A DNA stretch of 64,000 nucleotides from the NCBI RefSeq assembly GCF_007483685.1, contig NZ_VMKN01000002.1, positions 583,452 through 647,451 of the forward strand, given 5' to 3'. The notes beneath the pieces were generated by a model. It was not told where the DNA came from, did not search any database, and saw only the letters and a program-made list of their open reading frames with translations. The translations under genes were made by a program, and so were the position numbers. Numbering within the stretch: the first letter of the stretch is position 1; every line of letters begins with the position of its first letter. Below are positions 8,299-16,380 of this stretch, piece by piece. This DNA is from Litoribacter populi (GTDB lineage: Bacteria > Bacteroidota > Bacteroidia > Cytophagales > Cyclobacteriaceae).

Positions 8299-8399
8299 GT
8301 TGTAATGTGATGCAAAGGTAGGCAAACAATGTTTAGGTGCAAATCATTTAAAGAAAAAAAATCACACTAAATCAACCCAAATAATTTAATCATTTCAAT

Positions 8400-9734
8400 A
8401 TGAGTATTTTACCGCAAATAATTTTTCTGCTGATTTTTATCGTGGCAGGATACGTCCTCTACAAAAGGGTCAGCTTCCTCAGAAGAGCCATTATGCTGGG
8501 CAAAAAATCCGGCCGGACTGATAATCCAGGGGAGAGATGGAAAACCATGGGTCTAGTGGCCTTTGGCCAAAAGAAGATGTTTAAGCGGATTGTTCCGGCT
8601 ATATTTCACTTGTTCCTTTATGTAGGCTTTATAATTATCAATATAGAAATTTTGGAATTTGTTATTGATGGACTCTTTGGACAACACCGATATTTCTTTC
8701 CATTTACAGGCACTTGGTATATGGTGGCGCTTAACATATTTGAGTTCTTGGCTTTCGGTTCCTTAGTAGCCTCCGTTATTTTCCTGATCAGGAGAAATAT
8801 TATCAAGATCCGAAGATTTACCGCTCGTGAGCTTTTTGGTTGGCCTAAACTTGACGCCAACCTCATCCTTTTTGCAGAAATCACCTTGATGACCGCCATT
8901 TTGGTCATGAACGCTACCGACCAGGCATTGGCCGACAAGGGTTACGCACACTACACACAGATAGAAGGTTTATTCTTCAGTAGCTTGATCAAACCGTTGT
9001 TTATCGACATGGGAGCCACTACCCTTTTCTATATTGAAAGAATTGCCTGGTGGTTGCACATTATCGGGATATTGGGTTTTGCCATTTACATCACTTATTC
9101 CAAGCATTTGCACATCTTCCTGGCATTCCCAAATACTTACTACTCCAACCTTAAGCCTAAAGGCGAGATGAAAAACATGGAGGAGGTAACCAATGAGGTG
9201 AATATGATGTTGGGCATCCAGACCGAAAATACGCCTGAACCTCCTGCTGAAATTGCGAGATTTGGCGCCAAGGACGTCAACGACCTGAGCTGGGTAAATG
9301 TCATGAACGCTTTTGCCTGTACTGAATGTGGACGCTGTACCGACCAATGCCCGGCTAACATTACCGGCAAGAAGCTTTCTCCACGAAAGATCATGATGGA
9401 CACCCGTGACAGAGCCGAGGAAGTCGCTATTAGTCTGGAAAATGGAGGCAAAGGACTGGAAGATGGCAAGTCCCTCTACGGGGACTATATCACCAAGGAA
9501 GAAATCAACGCCTGTACCAGCTGTAACGCCTGCGTGGAAGCATGTCCGGTAAACATCGACCCATTGGCCATCATTTTAGATATCAGAAGGTATGTGGCCA
9601 TGGAAGAAAGCGGAACCCCACCACAGTGGAACGCCATGTTCCAAAACATAGAAACCAGCTTCTCCCCATGGAAATTCGCCCCAACCGACAGATTCAATTG
9701 GGCAGACAAGGTAAAGGAAGAAGAACAAAAATAA
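8400..9734 (+). CDS. Membrane-bound 4Fe-4S dicluster protein (heterodisulfide-reductase/GlpC-like)
   Basis: The 444-residue protein has about five membrane segments in the first 240 residues, resembling a NarI/HdrE-like cytochrome domain, then a cytoplasmic ferredoxin domain with two motifs, CTECGRCTDQCP near residue 306 and CTSCNACVEACP near residue 371. It probably passes electrons between the quinone pool and soluble partners. The CCG-domain subunit encoded next completes an HdrD/GlpC-like pair split over two genes. Substrate is unknown. This pair is common in Bacteroidota. Confidence 0.85.
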   Translation: MSILPQIIFLLIFIVAGYVLYKRVSFLRRAIMLGKKSGRTDNPGERWKTMGLVAFGQKKMFKRIVPAIFHLFLYVGFIIINIEILEFVIDGLFGQHRYFFPFTGTWYMVALNIFEFLAFGSLVASVIFLIRRNIIKIRRFTARELFGWPKLDANLILFAEITLMTAILVMNATDQALADKGYAHYTQIEGLFFSSLIKPLFIDMGATTLFYIERIAWWLHIIGILGFAIYITYSKHLHIFLAFPNTYYSNLKPKGEMKNMEEVTNEVNMMLGIQTENTPEPPAEIARFGAKDVNDLSWVNVMNAFACTECGRCTDQCPANITGKKLSPRKIMMDTRDRAEEVAISLENGGKGLEDGKSLYGDYITKEEINACTSCNACVEACPVNIDPLAIILDIRRYVAMEESGTPPQWNAMFQNIETSFSPWKFAPTDRFNWADKVKEEEQK

Positions 9735-9772
9735 TCATCTAACATCGGACATCCGACACCGGACATCCATCA
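9735..9772. repeat. CATCGG/CATCCG repeat, left copy
   Basis: CTAACATCGGACATCCGACA and continuation form a short degenerate run directly after the upstream stop codon. The run at 10583-10639 begins with the same CTAACATCGG, so the next gene is bracketed by direct copies. Confidence 0.65.
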
Positions 9773-9792
9773 TACTTATAAAAACACAACCC

Positions 9793-10584
9793 ATGTCAAC
9801 ATATAAAGTACCAACAATGGCCGAGATGGCCGCTTCAGGAGAGTCGCCGGAAATCCTTTTTTGGGTGGGCTGCGCTGGCTCCTTCGATGATAGATATAAA
9901 GCCGTAACACAGGCATTTGTAAAAATATTAAACAAGGTAGGAGTGAGTTTTGCTGTTCTCGGGCCTGAGGAAACCTGCACAGGCGATCCCGCTAGAAGGG
10001 CCGGCAACGAATTTCTGTTCCAAATGCAGGCCGTAGGCAACATCCAAGTCATGAATGGCTATAATGTTAAGAAAGTAGTAACAGCCTGTCCCCATTGCTT
10101 CAACACCATCAAAAACGAATACCCAGCTTTGGGAGGAAACTATGAGGTGATCCACCATTCTACCTTCCTTCAGCAACTTATCAATGATGGCAAGGTGGTT
10201 ATCAAAGGTGGCGGAGACTTCAAAGGGAAAAAAATCACCTTCCACGATAGCTGCTACCTTGGTCGAGCCAACAACGTGTACGAAGCCCCAAGAGACGTTA
10301 TCAAAGCTTTAGACGTGGAGTTGGTAGAAATGAAAAGATGCCGAACCAAAGGCCTTTGTTGTGGAGCCGGAGGAGCGCAGATGTTCAAGGAACCTGAAGA
10401 AGGCAAAAAGGATATCAACATAGAAAGAACGGAAGAGGCCCTTGAAACCGGCGCATCCGCCATCGCAGTAGGCTGCCCATTCTGCCTGACCATGATGGCT
10501 GACGGAGTCAAAAACAAAAACCGGGAAAACGATGTGCAGGTATATGACCTTGCTGAACTAATCGCCAAAGATCAAGGCCTCTAA
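9793..10584 (+). CDS. (Fe-S)-binding protein with two CCG domains (HdrB/GlpC C-terminal-like)
   Basis: The 263-residue protein carries two cysteine-rich (CCG) domains. The second has the full CX(n)CCGxG pattern: HDSCYLGRANN then RTKGLCCGAGG and GCPFC. The first has WVGCAGSFDDR and TACPHCFNT. Such domains hold a non-cubane 4Fe-4S cluster in heterodisulfide reductase, GlpC and LutA/LutE-type enzymes. With the upstream membrane ferredoxin subunit it likely forms one oxidoreductase. It is flanked on both sides by CATCGG-type repeats, and its stop codon lies in the right-hand run. Confidence 0.87.
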   Translation: MSTYKVPTMAEMAASGESPEILFWVGCAGSFDDRYKAVTQAFVKILNKVGVSFAVLGPEETCTGDPARRAGNEFLFQMQAVGNIQVMNGYNVKKVVTACPHCFNTIKNEYPALGGNYEVIHHSTFLQQLINDGKVVIKGGGDFKGKKITFHDSCYLGRANNVYEAPRDVIKALDVELVEMKRCRTKGLCCGAGGAQMFKEPEEGKKDINIERTEEALETGASAIAVGCPFCLTMMADGVKNKNRENDVQVYDLAELIAKDQGL

Positions 10585-10639
10585 CATCGGTCATCGGTCA
10601 TCCGACATCGGTCATTCGTCATCCGTCATCCGTCATCCC
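10583..10639. repeat. CATCGG/CATCCG repeat, right copy
   Basis: About six imperfect copies of a 7-9 base unit (CATCGGT, CATCCGA, CATTCGT, CATCCGT) follow the stop codon of the CCG-domain gene. The start CTAACATCGG is shared with the run at 9741. Confidence 0.7.
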
Positions 10640-10664
10640 AACATTTCAACATATTTCCAAACCT

Positions 10665-10707
10665 CAAAAGCCTCTTTTCTCGTTTAGAAAAAAGAGGCTT
10701 TTGTTTT
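10665..10707 (+). terminator. Rho-independent terminator after Fe-S operon
   Basis: CAAAAGCCTCTTTT pairs with AAAAGAGGCTTTTG around a short loop, followed by TTTT. It closes the 8400-10584 transcription unit. Confidence 0.85.
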
Positions 10708-10734
10708 AATCTGATTAACCTATAAAGATTCCAT

Positions 10735-11223
10735 ATGTACTTACCTTTTGATCAAATGCCGGAGGACGCCAGGATTTGGATTTACCTGTCGGACAGAAAA
10801 TTTAAACCGGAAGAAAAAGAATATATCAAAAATACCCTTTCCGCTTTTTGTGAAAACTGGAACACCCATGGGCGCAAGATGCCCACAAGCTTTGACATTA
10901 AGTATGATCAATTTATCATACTTTCCGTGGACCAATCCCAGCTGGGCGCGAGCGGTTGCTCGATTGACAGTTCGGTGAGGACACTTAAGGAAATCGAGTC
11001 CAAACTAGGTGTAGACCTGCTTAATCAAGGAAAAGTATCCTATTTGGAACAGGAAGATGTGGCCATTAGTAGCCTGCCCAAGGTGAAGCAGGAAATCCAT
11101 TCCGGAAACATTGCCAAAGAGACACTGGTGTTCAATCCGATCATGGACAGAAAGCAGGATTTGCAGCAAAAATGGCTTTTGCCTGCAAAGGAAAGTTGGT
11201 TAAACAGATTTTTTGACAATTAA
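10735..11223 (+). CDS. Conserved hypothetical protein (sometimes labelled ABC transporter ATPase)
   Basis: The 162-residue protein begins MYLPFDQMPEDARIWIYLSD. It is soluble, with no signal peptide, and ends with KESWLNRFFDN. Homologues in Bacteroidota are often named 'ABC transporter ATPase', but no Walker A, signature or Walker B motif is present here, so I do not accept that name. A cysteine lies in GASGCSIDSS, preceded by an FIILSVDQSQ strand. It stands between two terminated units and just before the porE-like gene. Function unknown. Confidence 0.75.
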   Translation: MYLPFDQMPEDARIWIYLSDRKFKPEEKEYIKNTLSAFCENWNTHGRKMPTSFDIKYDQFIILSVDQSQLGASGCSIDSSVRTLKEIESKLGVDLLNQGKVSYLEQEDVAISSLPKVKQEIHSGNIAKETLVFNPIMDRKQDLQQKWLLPAKESWLNRFFDN

Positions 11224-11277
11224 TTTTAAAATATGTCCTATATTAGTTCTGCACATTTTACCCATTGATTATCACCG

Positions 11278-13221
11278 ATGAAGCATAGCTATCTTTTTAT
11301 CCTATTATTTTCAGTAATTCTGGGTGCCTGTACGAGTTTGGACAAGAAAGGCACAACCCAATACCAGGCCGGTGAGTACCAGCTAGCCATCAATACTTTT
11401 TCAAGAATTCTGGAAAAAGACCCTGACAACTTGGAGGCCAACCGGATCGTGGCCGAGAGCTACCGGCTTTCAAACAGGGTCGAAAAAGCCGTACCGTACT
11501 ATGAAAAGTTGGTAGAGCTGGACTCCACCGCCGAAAATTACTTCAAGAAAGGCATAGGACTGAAAGGTCAAGGGGAATACGACCGTGCAAAAGAGGCTTT
11601 TTCTAAAGCAGCCGAATTAACATTTAACGATTCATTGGAAAACCGCTCAAAGCGTGAAATTGCTAACTTGGAGAAACTCGATAATATCGAACCATATTTC
11701 CCCAACCATCAACTTGAAAATTACGAACTACTTAACAGCCGCGGAATTGACTATGCGCCAATTGTAAGCGAGAACTTCCTTTACTTTACCAGTTCGAGAG
11801 GTGGTGGCGGAATTTACCAAGCCACTGGACAGTCTTACACCAAGCTTTACAGAACCCGGGCAGATGGGGTCAACGTGGATGTGCAAGGCATACAGCCCAT
11901 GCCTGAGTTCAGAAACGAGGATGGGCTCAATCAAGGTGCCATCGCCATCAGCCCAGACGGAAATACCATAGTATATGCCAGAGGCAACACTACGAATAGA
12001 AGGGACCAGCCGGAAGTCAGTTTATATGCATCCTATTTTCGTGGAGCATCTTTCACGGAACCCATCTACATGAACCTCAACGAGGAAACCACCTATTGGA
12101 ACTCCACCCCTGCATTCAGCCCTGACGGCAAGACCTTGTATTTTGCGTCAAACCGGCCGGGAGGATTTGGTGGAATTGACATCTATAAAGCTACTGTGCT
12201 GGCCAACGGAGACTTTGGCAATATCAAAAACATGGGCCCGGAGATCAACACTCCCGGAAATGAGATGTTCCCCCGCGAGGAAGCTAATGGTAACTTCTTT
12301 TTCTCCTCCGACGGACACCCCGGATATGGCAAACTTGACCTATTTGTAGCCGAACCTGCAGACAATGGCTATACGGTGAAAAACTTGGGTGATAATATCA
12401 ACACCACAGCTGATGATTTTGGAATATTCTTCACCAATTACCCCAAAGAAGGGTTTATCACTTCCGATAGGGAAGGTGGTGTAGGTGATGATGATATTTA
12501 CTACTTCAAGGATATGACCCCCAAACCCAAGGTGGTCAATTTCATGCTTAATTTGACCACAAAAGAGCAAAAAGACGACGGTTCTCAGGAAATCCTGCCG
12601 CAGACCAGGGTCACCATGTATGATGAAAACAGCAAGCTGGTAGGTGGAGACAACACCAACCAGCAGGGTCGGGTTAGGTTTAGGCTTTCACCTGAGCAGG
12701 ATTACTCCATCATAGCTTCAAAAAACGGATACTTCACCAAAAGTATCACTTTCACCACCAAAGGTAAAACCCCTGACCAAAGTGAATTGATCCAGGATGT
12801 GACCAATATTACGTTGGACACCACTGTGGTACTTGAGCAATTGGTATTGGAAAAAGCGATTGTGCTTGAGAATATCTACTATGATTTTGACAGGGCTGAG
12901 ATCAGACCAGACGCTGCACAAGAGTTGGATAAGTTGGTGAAAATCCTGAAGGACAATCCAAACATCCGTATCGAACTTAGCTCACATACTGATAGCCGTG
13001 GTTCGGAATCCTACAATGAGGAACTATCCCAAAGAAGAGCTGAATCCGCTGTGGAATACATCATCAGTCAAGGTATAGCTAGAGAAAGACTCGTGGCTAG
13101 AGGCTACGGGGAATCCCAACCAATAGCACCTAATGAAAACCCTGATGGTTCCGATAACCCAGAGGGACGTCAGATGAACAGAAGGACAGAGTTTAAGGTT
13201 ATTGAGATTACTGAGGACTGA
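11278..13221 (+). CDS. PorE-like OmpA-family lipoprotein with TPR, beta-propeller and CRD domains
   Basis: The 647-residue protein has a lipoprotein signal (LFSVILGAC, Cys 18), TPR repeats (about 20-130), PD40/WD40-like propeller blades with SPDGNTIVYA and SPDGKTLYFASNRPGG (about 150-415), a carboxypeptidase regulatory-like domain (about 425-520) and a C-terminal OmpA peptidoglycan-binding domain (YYDFDRAEIRPDA, residues 534 onward). This order is that of PorE, which anchors the type IX secretion system to peptidoglycan in Porphyromonas. Many Bacteroidota have several such proteins, so PorE itself versus a paralogue cannot be decided. No other T9SS genes are in the window. Confidence 0.85.
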   Translation: MKHSYLFILLFSVILGACTSLDKKGTTQYQAGEYQLAINTFSRILEKDPDNLEANRIVAESYRLSNRVEKAVPYYEKLVELDSTAENYFKKGIGLKGQGEYDRAKEAFSKAAELTFNDSLENRSKREIANLEKLDNIEPYFPNHQLENYELLNSRGIDYAPIVSENFLYFTSSRGGGGIYQATGQSYTKLYRTRADGVNVDVQGIQPMPEFRNEDGLNQGAIAISPDGNTIVYARGNTTNRRDQPEVSLYASYFRGASFTEPIYMNLNEETTYWNSTPAFSPDGKTLYFASNRPGGFGGIDIYKATVLANGDFGNIKNMGPEINTPGNEMFPREEANGNFFFSSDGHPGYGKLDLFVAEPADNGYTVKNLGDNINTTADDFGIFFTNYPKEGFITSDREGGVGDDDIYYFKDMTPKPKVVNFMLNLTTKEQKDDGSQEILPQTRVTMYDENSKLVGGDNTNQQGRVRFRLSPEQDYSIIASKNGYFTKSITFTTKGKTPDQSELIQDVTNITLDTTVVLEQLVLEKAIVLENIYYDFDRAEIRPDAAQELDKLVKILKDNPNIRIELSSHTDSRGSESYNEELSQRRAESAVEYIISQGIARERLVARGYGESQPIAPNENPDGSDNPEGRQMNRRTEFKVIEITED

Positions 13222-13245
13222 TAACTTCAGCTAATTAATTAAAGA

Positions 13246-13276
13246 AAACCGCTTCAGATTGGAGCGGTTTTTTTCT
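13246..13276 (+). terminator. Terminator after porE-like gene
   Basis: AAACCGCT and AGCGGTTT form a stem with a 9-base loop, followed by a T-rich run. Confidence 0.85.
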
Positions 13277-13306
13277 TTTATCATAAATTAAACTGAAATT
13301 CGGCCC

Positions 13307-13924
13307 ATGGATTGGCAATACATATGGGAAGGCATACTTGAGGGTTTGGCGCAAACAACCTTATTGGAAGCTGTAGCGGCTTTTTTTGGCGTAGCTAGCG
13401 TTTTTTATTCCATCAAAAAGAATATTCTCGTTTTCCCTACAGGCATCATCAGCACCCTGATATACATCTATATCACCGTGGTAGTTGGGCTATATGCCGA
13501 CATGGGGATTAATTTTTATTATACAGCCATGTCCATCTATGGATGGTACGTTTGGAGTAAGCCAACACCCACAGGCGAGGAGCGACCCGTAACTTACCTA
13601 AAGAAAAGTGGTATATTCTATTCTGTAGCCATATTCGCAGCATCTTACTTAACCCTTTATCTGGTCCTTTCAAACTACACGGACAGCACCGTCCCCTATT
13701 GGGATTCTTTCACCACGTCTTCCGCATTTGTGGGCATGTGGCTGATGGCAAAGAAGAAGGTGGAGAACTGGATAGCCTGGATCATCACAGACTTGGTATC
13801 GGTGCCACTTTATTGGCATAAGGGGCTTATCTTAACTTCTTTTCAGTTTATGGTTTTTACCGTATTGGCTATATTGGGTTTGATCGCTTGGATGAAAGCT
13901 GCCAAAAAACCCATCTATGCTTAA
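13307..13924 (+). CDS. pnuC: PnuC/PnuT family vitamin permease
   Basis: The 205-residue protein has about seven membrane helices and the PnuC family aromatic signature NFYYTAMSIYGWYVWSKP. PnuC carries nicotinamide riboside by facilitated diffusion, trapped by phosphorylation; the close relative PnuT carries thiamine. It overlaps the next gene, a NadR-type kinase, by 8 bases, which supports nicotinamide riboside. However a TPP riboswitch and TonB receptor lie 2.3 kb downstream, so thiamine (PnuT) remains possible. The symbol is given for the family. Confidence 0.85.
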   Translation: MDWQYIWEGILEGLAQTTLLEAVAAFFGVASVFYSIKKNILVFPTGIISTLIYIYITVVVGLYADMGINFYYTAMSIYGWYVWSKPTPTGEERPVTYLKKSGIFYSVAIFAASYLTLYLVLSNYTDSTVPYWDSFTTSSAFVGMWLMAKKKVENWIAWIITDLVSVPLYWHKGLILTSFQFMVFTVLAILGLIAWMKAAKKPIYA

Positions 13925-14441
13925 GGTTGTCATCATAGGACCTGAATCCACCGGAAAAAGCACCCTTGCTCAAGGGCTGGCGGAATATTTTGGTGAACCT
14001 TGGGTGCCAGAATATGCCCGGGAGTACATAGATCGAATTGGCCGGGATTACCTCTATGAGGACTTACTTGAGATTGCCAAAGGGCAGATCCGAGAAGAAA
14101 ACCGTTTGGAAAATGCAGCCCGAAACCTCCTTTTTTGTGACACTAATCTAATGGTAATAGACGTGTGGAGTAAGCACAAGTATGGGCAAACGGATAAGTG
14201 GATTATTGATACCATAAAAAATAGGCCCTATGACCTATACCTTCTCACGGATATAGATATGCCTTGGGAGGAAGATCCCCAGCGTGAGCATCCGGATCCC
14301 GAGATGCGAGCTTATTTTTTTGAGCTTTATGCAAAGAAAATTAAGCAAACAAAGGTCCCTTATTCCCTTATCTCCGGCAGTAAAAAGGAAAGGCTGGATA
14401 AGGCTATTAAAATAATCCAAGCCTTTTATGAAAAAGGATAA
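13917..14441 (+). CDS. NadR-like AAA ATPase/ribosylnicotinamide kinase
   Basis: The 174-residue protein corresponds to the C-terminal kinase domain of NadR, without its HTH and NMN adenylyltransferase domains. It has the Walker A loop GPESTGKST at residues 7-15, EYAREYIDRIGRDY and FCDTNLMVIDVW. It would phosphorylate nicotinamide riboside to NMN and so trap it after PnuC entry. The start lies 8 bases inside pnuC, indicating coupled translation. A kinase for another vitamin brought in by the permease is the alternative. Confidence 0.85.
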   Translation: MLKVVIIGPESTGKSTLAQGLAEYFGEPWVPEYAREYIDRIGRDYLYEDLLEIAKGQIREENRLENAARNLLFCDTNLMVIDVWSKHKYGQTDKWIIDTIKNRPYDLYLLTDIDMPWEEDPQREHPDPEMRAYFFELYAKKIKQTKVPYSLISGSKKERLDKAIKIIQAFYEKG

Positions 14442-14542
14442 GGCTTATGAATTAAATTATCAATGTAACTGTTGAGTAAATAAAGCAATACAAAAAAGAA
14501 AGCAAAAATTCGGGATTTGACCATTTATCATTATTCCGTGTT

Positions 14543-14570
14543 TTGTAAAAAATTAAAAAGCTTATATTTG
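14543..14570 (+). promoter_or_regulatory. Bacteroidota sigma-A type promoter for desaturase
   Basis: TTG at 14543-14545, 17 bases, then TATATTTG at 14563-14570. This is a full match to TTG-N17-23-TAnnTTTG. The leader to the ATG at 14650 would be about 73 bases. Confidence 0.8.
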
Positions 14571-14649
14571 CTTATACGCTATTAAAGTACCCTCCCTAAT
14601 ACGGCAGCGCTTCAGTGGCCAAAATAAATTAGAATTTCATCACCTCTTT

Positions 14650-15708
14650 ATGTTAAAACCAAAGTTCCAAAAATCAACACCATTTCATCAGGCATTGAAA
14701 TCTCGTGTTCAGAGCCACTTCAAGGACAATAATCTACAGCAGACGGGAAACAGTCAGTTGTATACCAAGGCGATTATTTTGACCCTTTCCTTTGTAGCTG
14801 TTTACATACACTTGTTATTCTTTACTCCTGTATGGCCGATCGCTCTTCTGGAGAGCATCGTACTTGGTGGCCTGGCAGCCTCTATTGGCTTCAATGTCAT
14901 GCACGATGGTGCCCACGGTAGTTTCAGTAATCAAAAATGGCTGAATAACCTGGCCGGTGTGTCGATCAATTTCCTTGGCGCCAATGTCTTCATGTGGAAG
15001 ACCAAACATAATGTAGTCCATCACTCTTACACTAATATTGAAGGTGTAGACGATGATATGAATGCCAGACCTTTTTTGAGGCTTTGCCCCGCACAGAAGC
15101 GATATGGCATGCATAAGTATCAGCATCTTTATTTCCTTTTGACTTACAGCTTATTATACCATTACTGGGTATTTGTAACAGATTACAAAAAATATGTCAC
15201 CGGCAAAGTCGGTATCACTCCCATTCAGAAAATGAAAACTAGCGACCATCTTTCATTTTGGGCATTTAAGCTAGTGCATGCAGTTTTGTTTATAGCTCTA
15301 CCGATCTATCTGCTAGGCTTTCTCCCTTGGTTGGTAGGCTTCCTGTTATTCGGTTTTTCTACTGGTATTTTCTTAAGCGTAGTTTTCCAAATGGCACATT
15401 CCGTAGAAGAAACAATCTTTCCAATTAATAAGGGAACACAGCTTGAGGATGATTGGGCTACTCACCAACTGAGAACCACTGCCAATTTTGCTACCAACAA
15501 TAAGGTGCTTACTTGGCTAGTAGGAGGATTGAACTTCCAAGTGGAGCATCACCTTTTCCCAAAAGTATCCCACATACATTATCCTGCTATCAGCAAGATC
15601 ATCAAAGATGTATGTCAGGAGTATCAGGTACCTTATCTGGAACACTCAAGATTGAGACAGGCATTCGCCTCCCATTACTATCACCTAAAAGCTCTGGGAA
15701 CAGCTTAA
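14650..15708 (+). CDS. Membrane fatty acid desaturase (acyl-lipid/acyl-CoA type)
   Basis: The 352-residue protein has paired hydrophobic spans and the three histidine boxes of front-end-like desaturases: HDGAHG (near residue 84), HNVVHHSYTN (near 119) and QVEHHLFP (near 296), which hold the di-iron centre. It would introduce a double bond in a fatty acyl chain, altering membrane fluidity. No cytochrome b5 domain is fused. The His boxes are close to those of linoleoyl-CoA/delta-6 type enzymes, but regiospecificity cannot be read. It has its own promoter. Confidence 0.93.
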   Translation: MLKPKFQKSTPFHQALKSRVQSHFKDNNLQQTGNSQLYTKAIILTLSFVAVYIHLLFFTPVWPIALLESIVLGGLAASIGFNVMHDGAHGSFSNQKWLNNLAGVSINFLGANVFMWKTKHNVVHHSYTNIEGVDDDMNARPFLRLCPAQKRYGMHKYQHLYFLLTYSLLYHYWVFVTDYKKYVTGKVGITPIQKMKTSDHLSFWAFKLVHAVLFIALPIYLLGFLPWLVGFLLFGFSTGIFLSVVFQMAHSVEETIFPINKGTQLEDDWATHQLRTTANFATNNKVLTWLVGGLNFQVEHHLFPKVSHIHYPAISKIIKDVCQEYQVPYLEHSRLRQAFASHYYHLKALGTA

Positions 15709-16175
15709 TTCCCAAAAAAAATTGACCACAAAGTCGAAAAAGTTTTAAAGAAGTCGCACAAAGTTTTAAATCTAACTTGGTGCGACTTTCTTTTTTTATT
15801 ACCATGGCCCTCATTCTCCATTCCTAATTTTCAACCCTTTGTGCGACTTCTTTTTGAACTTGGTGCGACTTTGTGACCCTTTTCTTTCCCCCGCGATGTA
15901 GCCTTTGTGCCCTTATTTTTTCTTTGCGTCCTTTGTGCCCATTGGATTTTGAATAAATAGAGAATTCCGTATTCCCCAATTCCCCATTCCTAATTTTCAA
16001 TTCTTTGTGTTACTTTTTTGAACTTGGTGCTACTTAGTGACCCATTTTCTTTATCCGCGTCGGAGCCTTTGTGCCCTTATTTTTTTCTTTGTGCCCATTG
16101 AGTCCAATTGAATTTTGAATTCCGTGTCCCTAATTTTTAATTCCTAATTCCCAATCCCCTACATTTTTATTTCTA
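15709..16175. repeat. Intergenic array of imperfect direct and inverted repeats
   Basis: No gene is seen. Two imperfect direct copies lie at about 15819-15955 and 15984-16115 (offset about 165 bases), each starting CCATTCCTAATTTTCAA and containing GAACTTGGTG and CCTTTGTGCCCTTATTTTT. A shorter inverted relative (CACAAAGTCG...AAGTCGCACAAAG) lies at 15724-15770, and a third partial stretch of AATTCC units at 16111-16160. Confidence 0.75.
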
Positions 16176-16205
16176 TTGCCCATATTGATTATATCCTTAC
16201 CTTTG
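16176..16205 (+). promoter_or_regulatory. Promoter of riboswitch-controlled TonB receptor
   Basis: TTG at 16176-16178, 19 bases, TACCTTTG at 16198-16205. Transcription would start near 16212, just before the riboswitch. Confidence 0.75.
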
Positions 16206-16216
16206 CACCATAATTA

Positions 16217-16290
16217 AAGGGGTGCCCTAATATAACGGGCTGAGATCATACCCATTGAACCTGATACGGGTAGTACCGGCGAAGGGAAAT
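16217..16290 (+). ncRNA. TPP riboswitch (THI element)
   Basis: The conserved elements are present in order: GGGGTGCCC, GGGCTGAGATCATACCC, ATTGAACCTGATACGGGTAG and TACCGGCGAAGGGAA. These match the thiamine pyrophosphate aptamer. It lies about 90 bases before the TonB receptor start; thiamine pyrophosphate binding should lower its expression. The expression platform between 16290 and 16380 has no obvious terminator with a U-run, so translational control is more likely. Confidence 0.95.
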
Positions 16291-16380
16291 GAGCGGTTAC
16301 AGAAAGTGGAGCGACCTCCCCTTGGTTTGCTCCTATGTTTAACCAAATGCCGAAAGGCAACAGTTTATCACCATTATATC

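Noticed and set aside
10735-11223. ABC transporter ATPase
   Set aside because: No Walker A, signature or Walker B motif is present, so the commonly inherited name is not accepted.
16255-16380. In-frame N-terminal extension of the TonB receptor
   Set aside because: It would be translated from the riboswitch aptamer and lacks a signal peptide; MKKLLF at 16381 has one.
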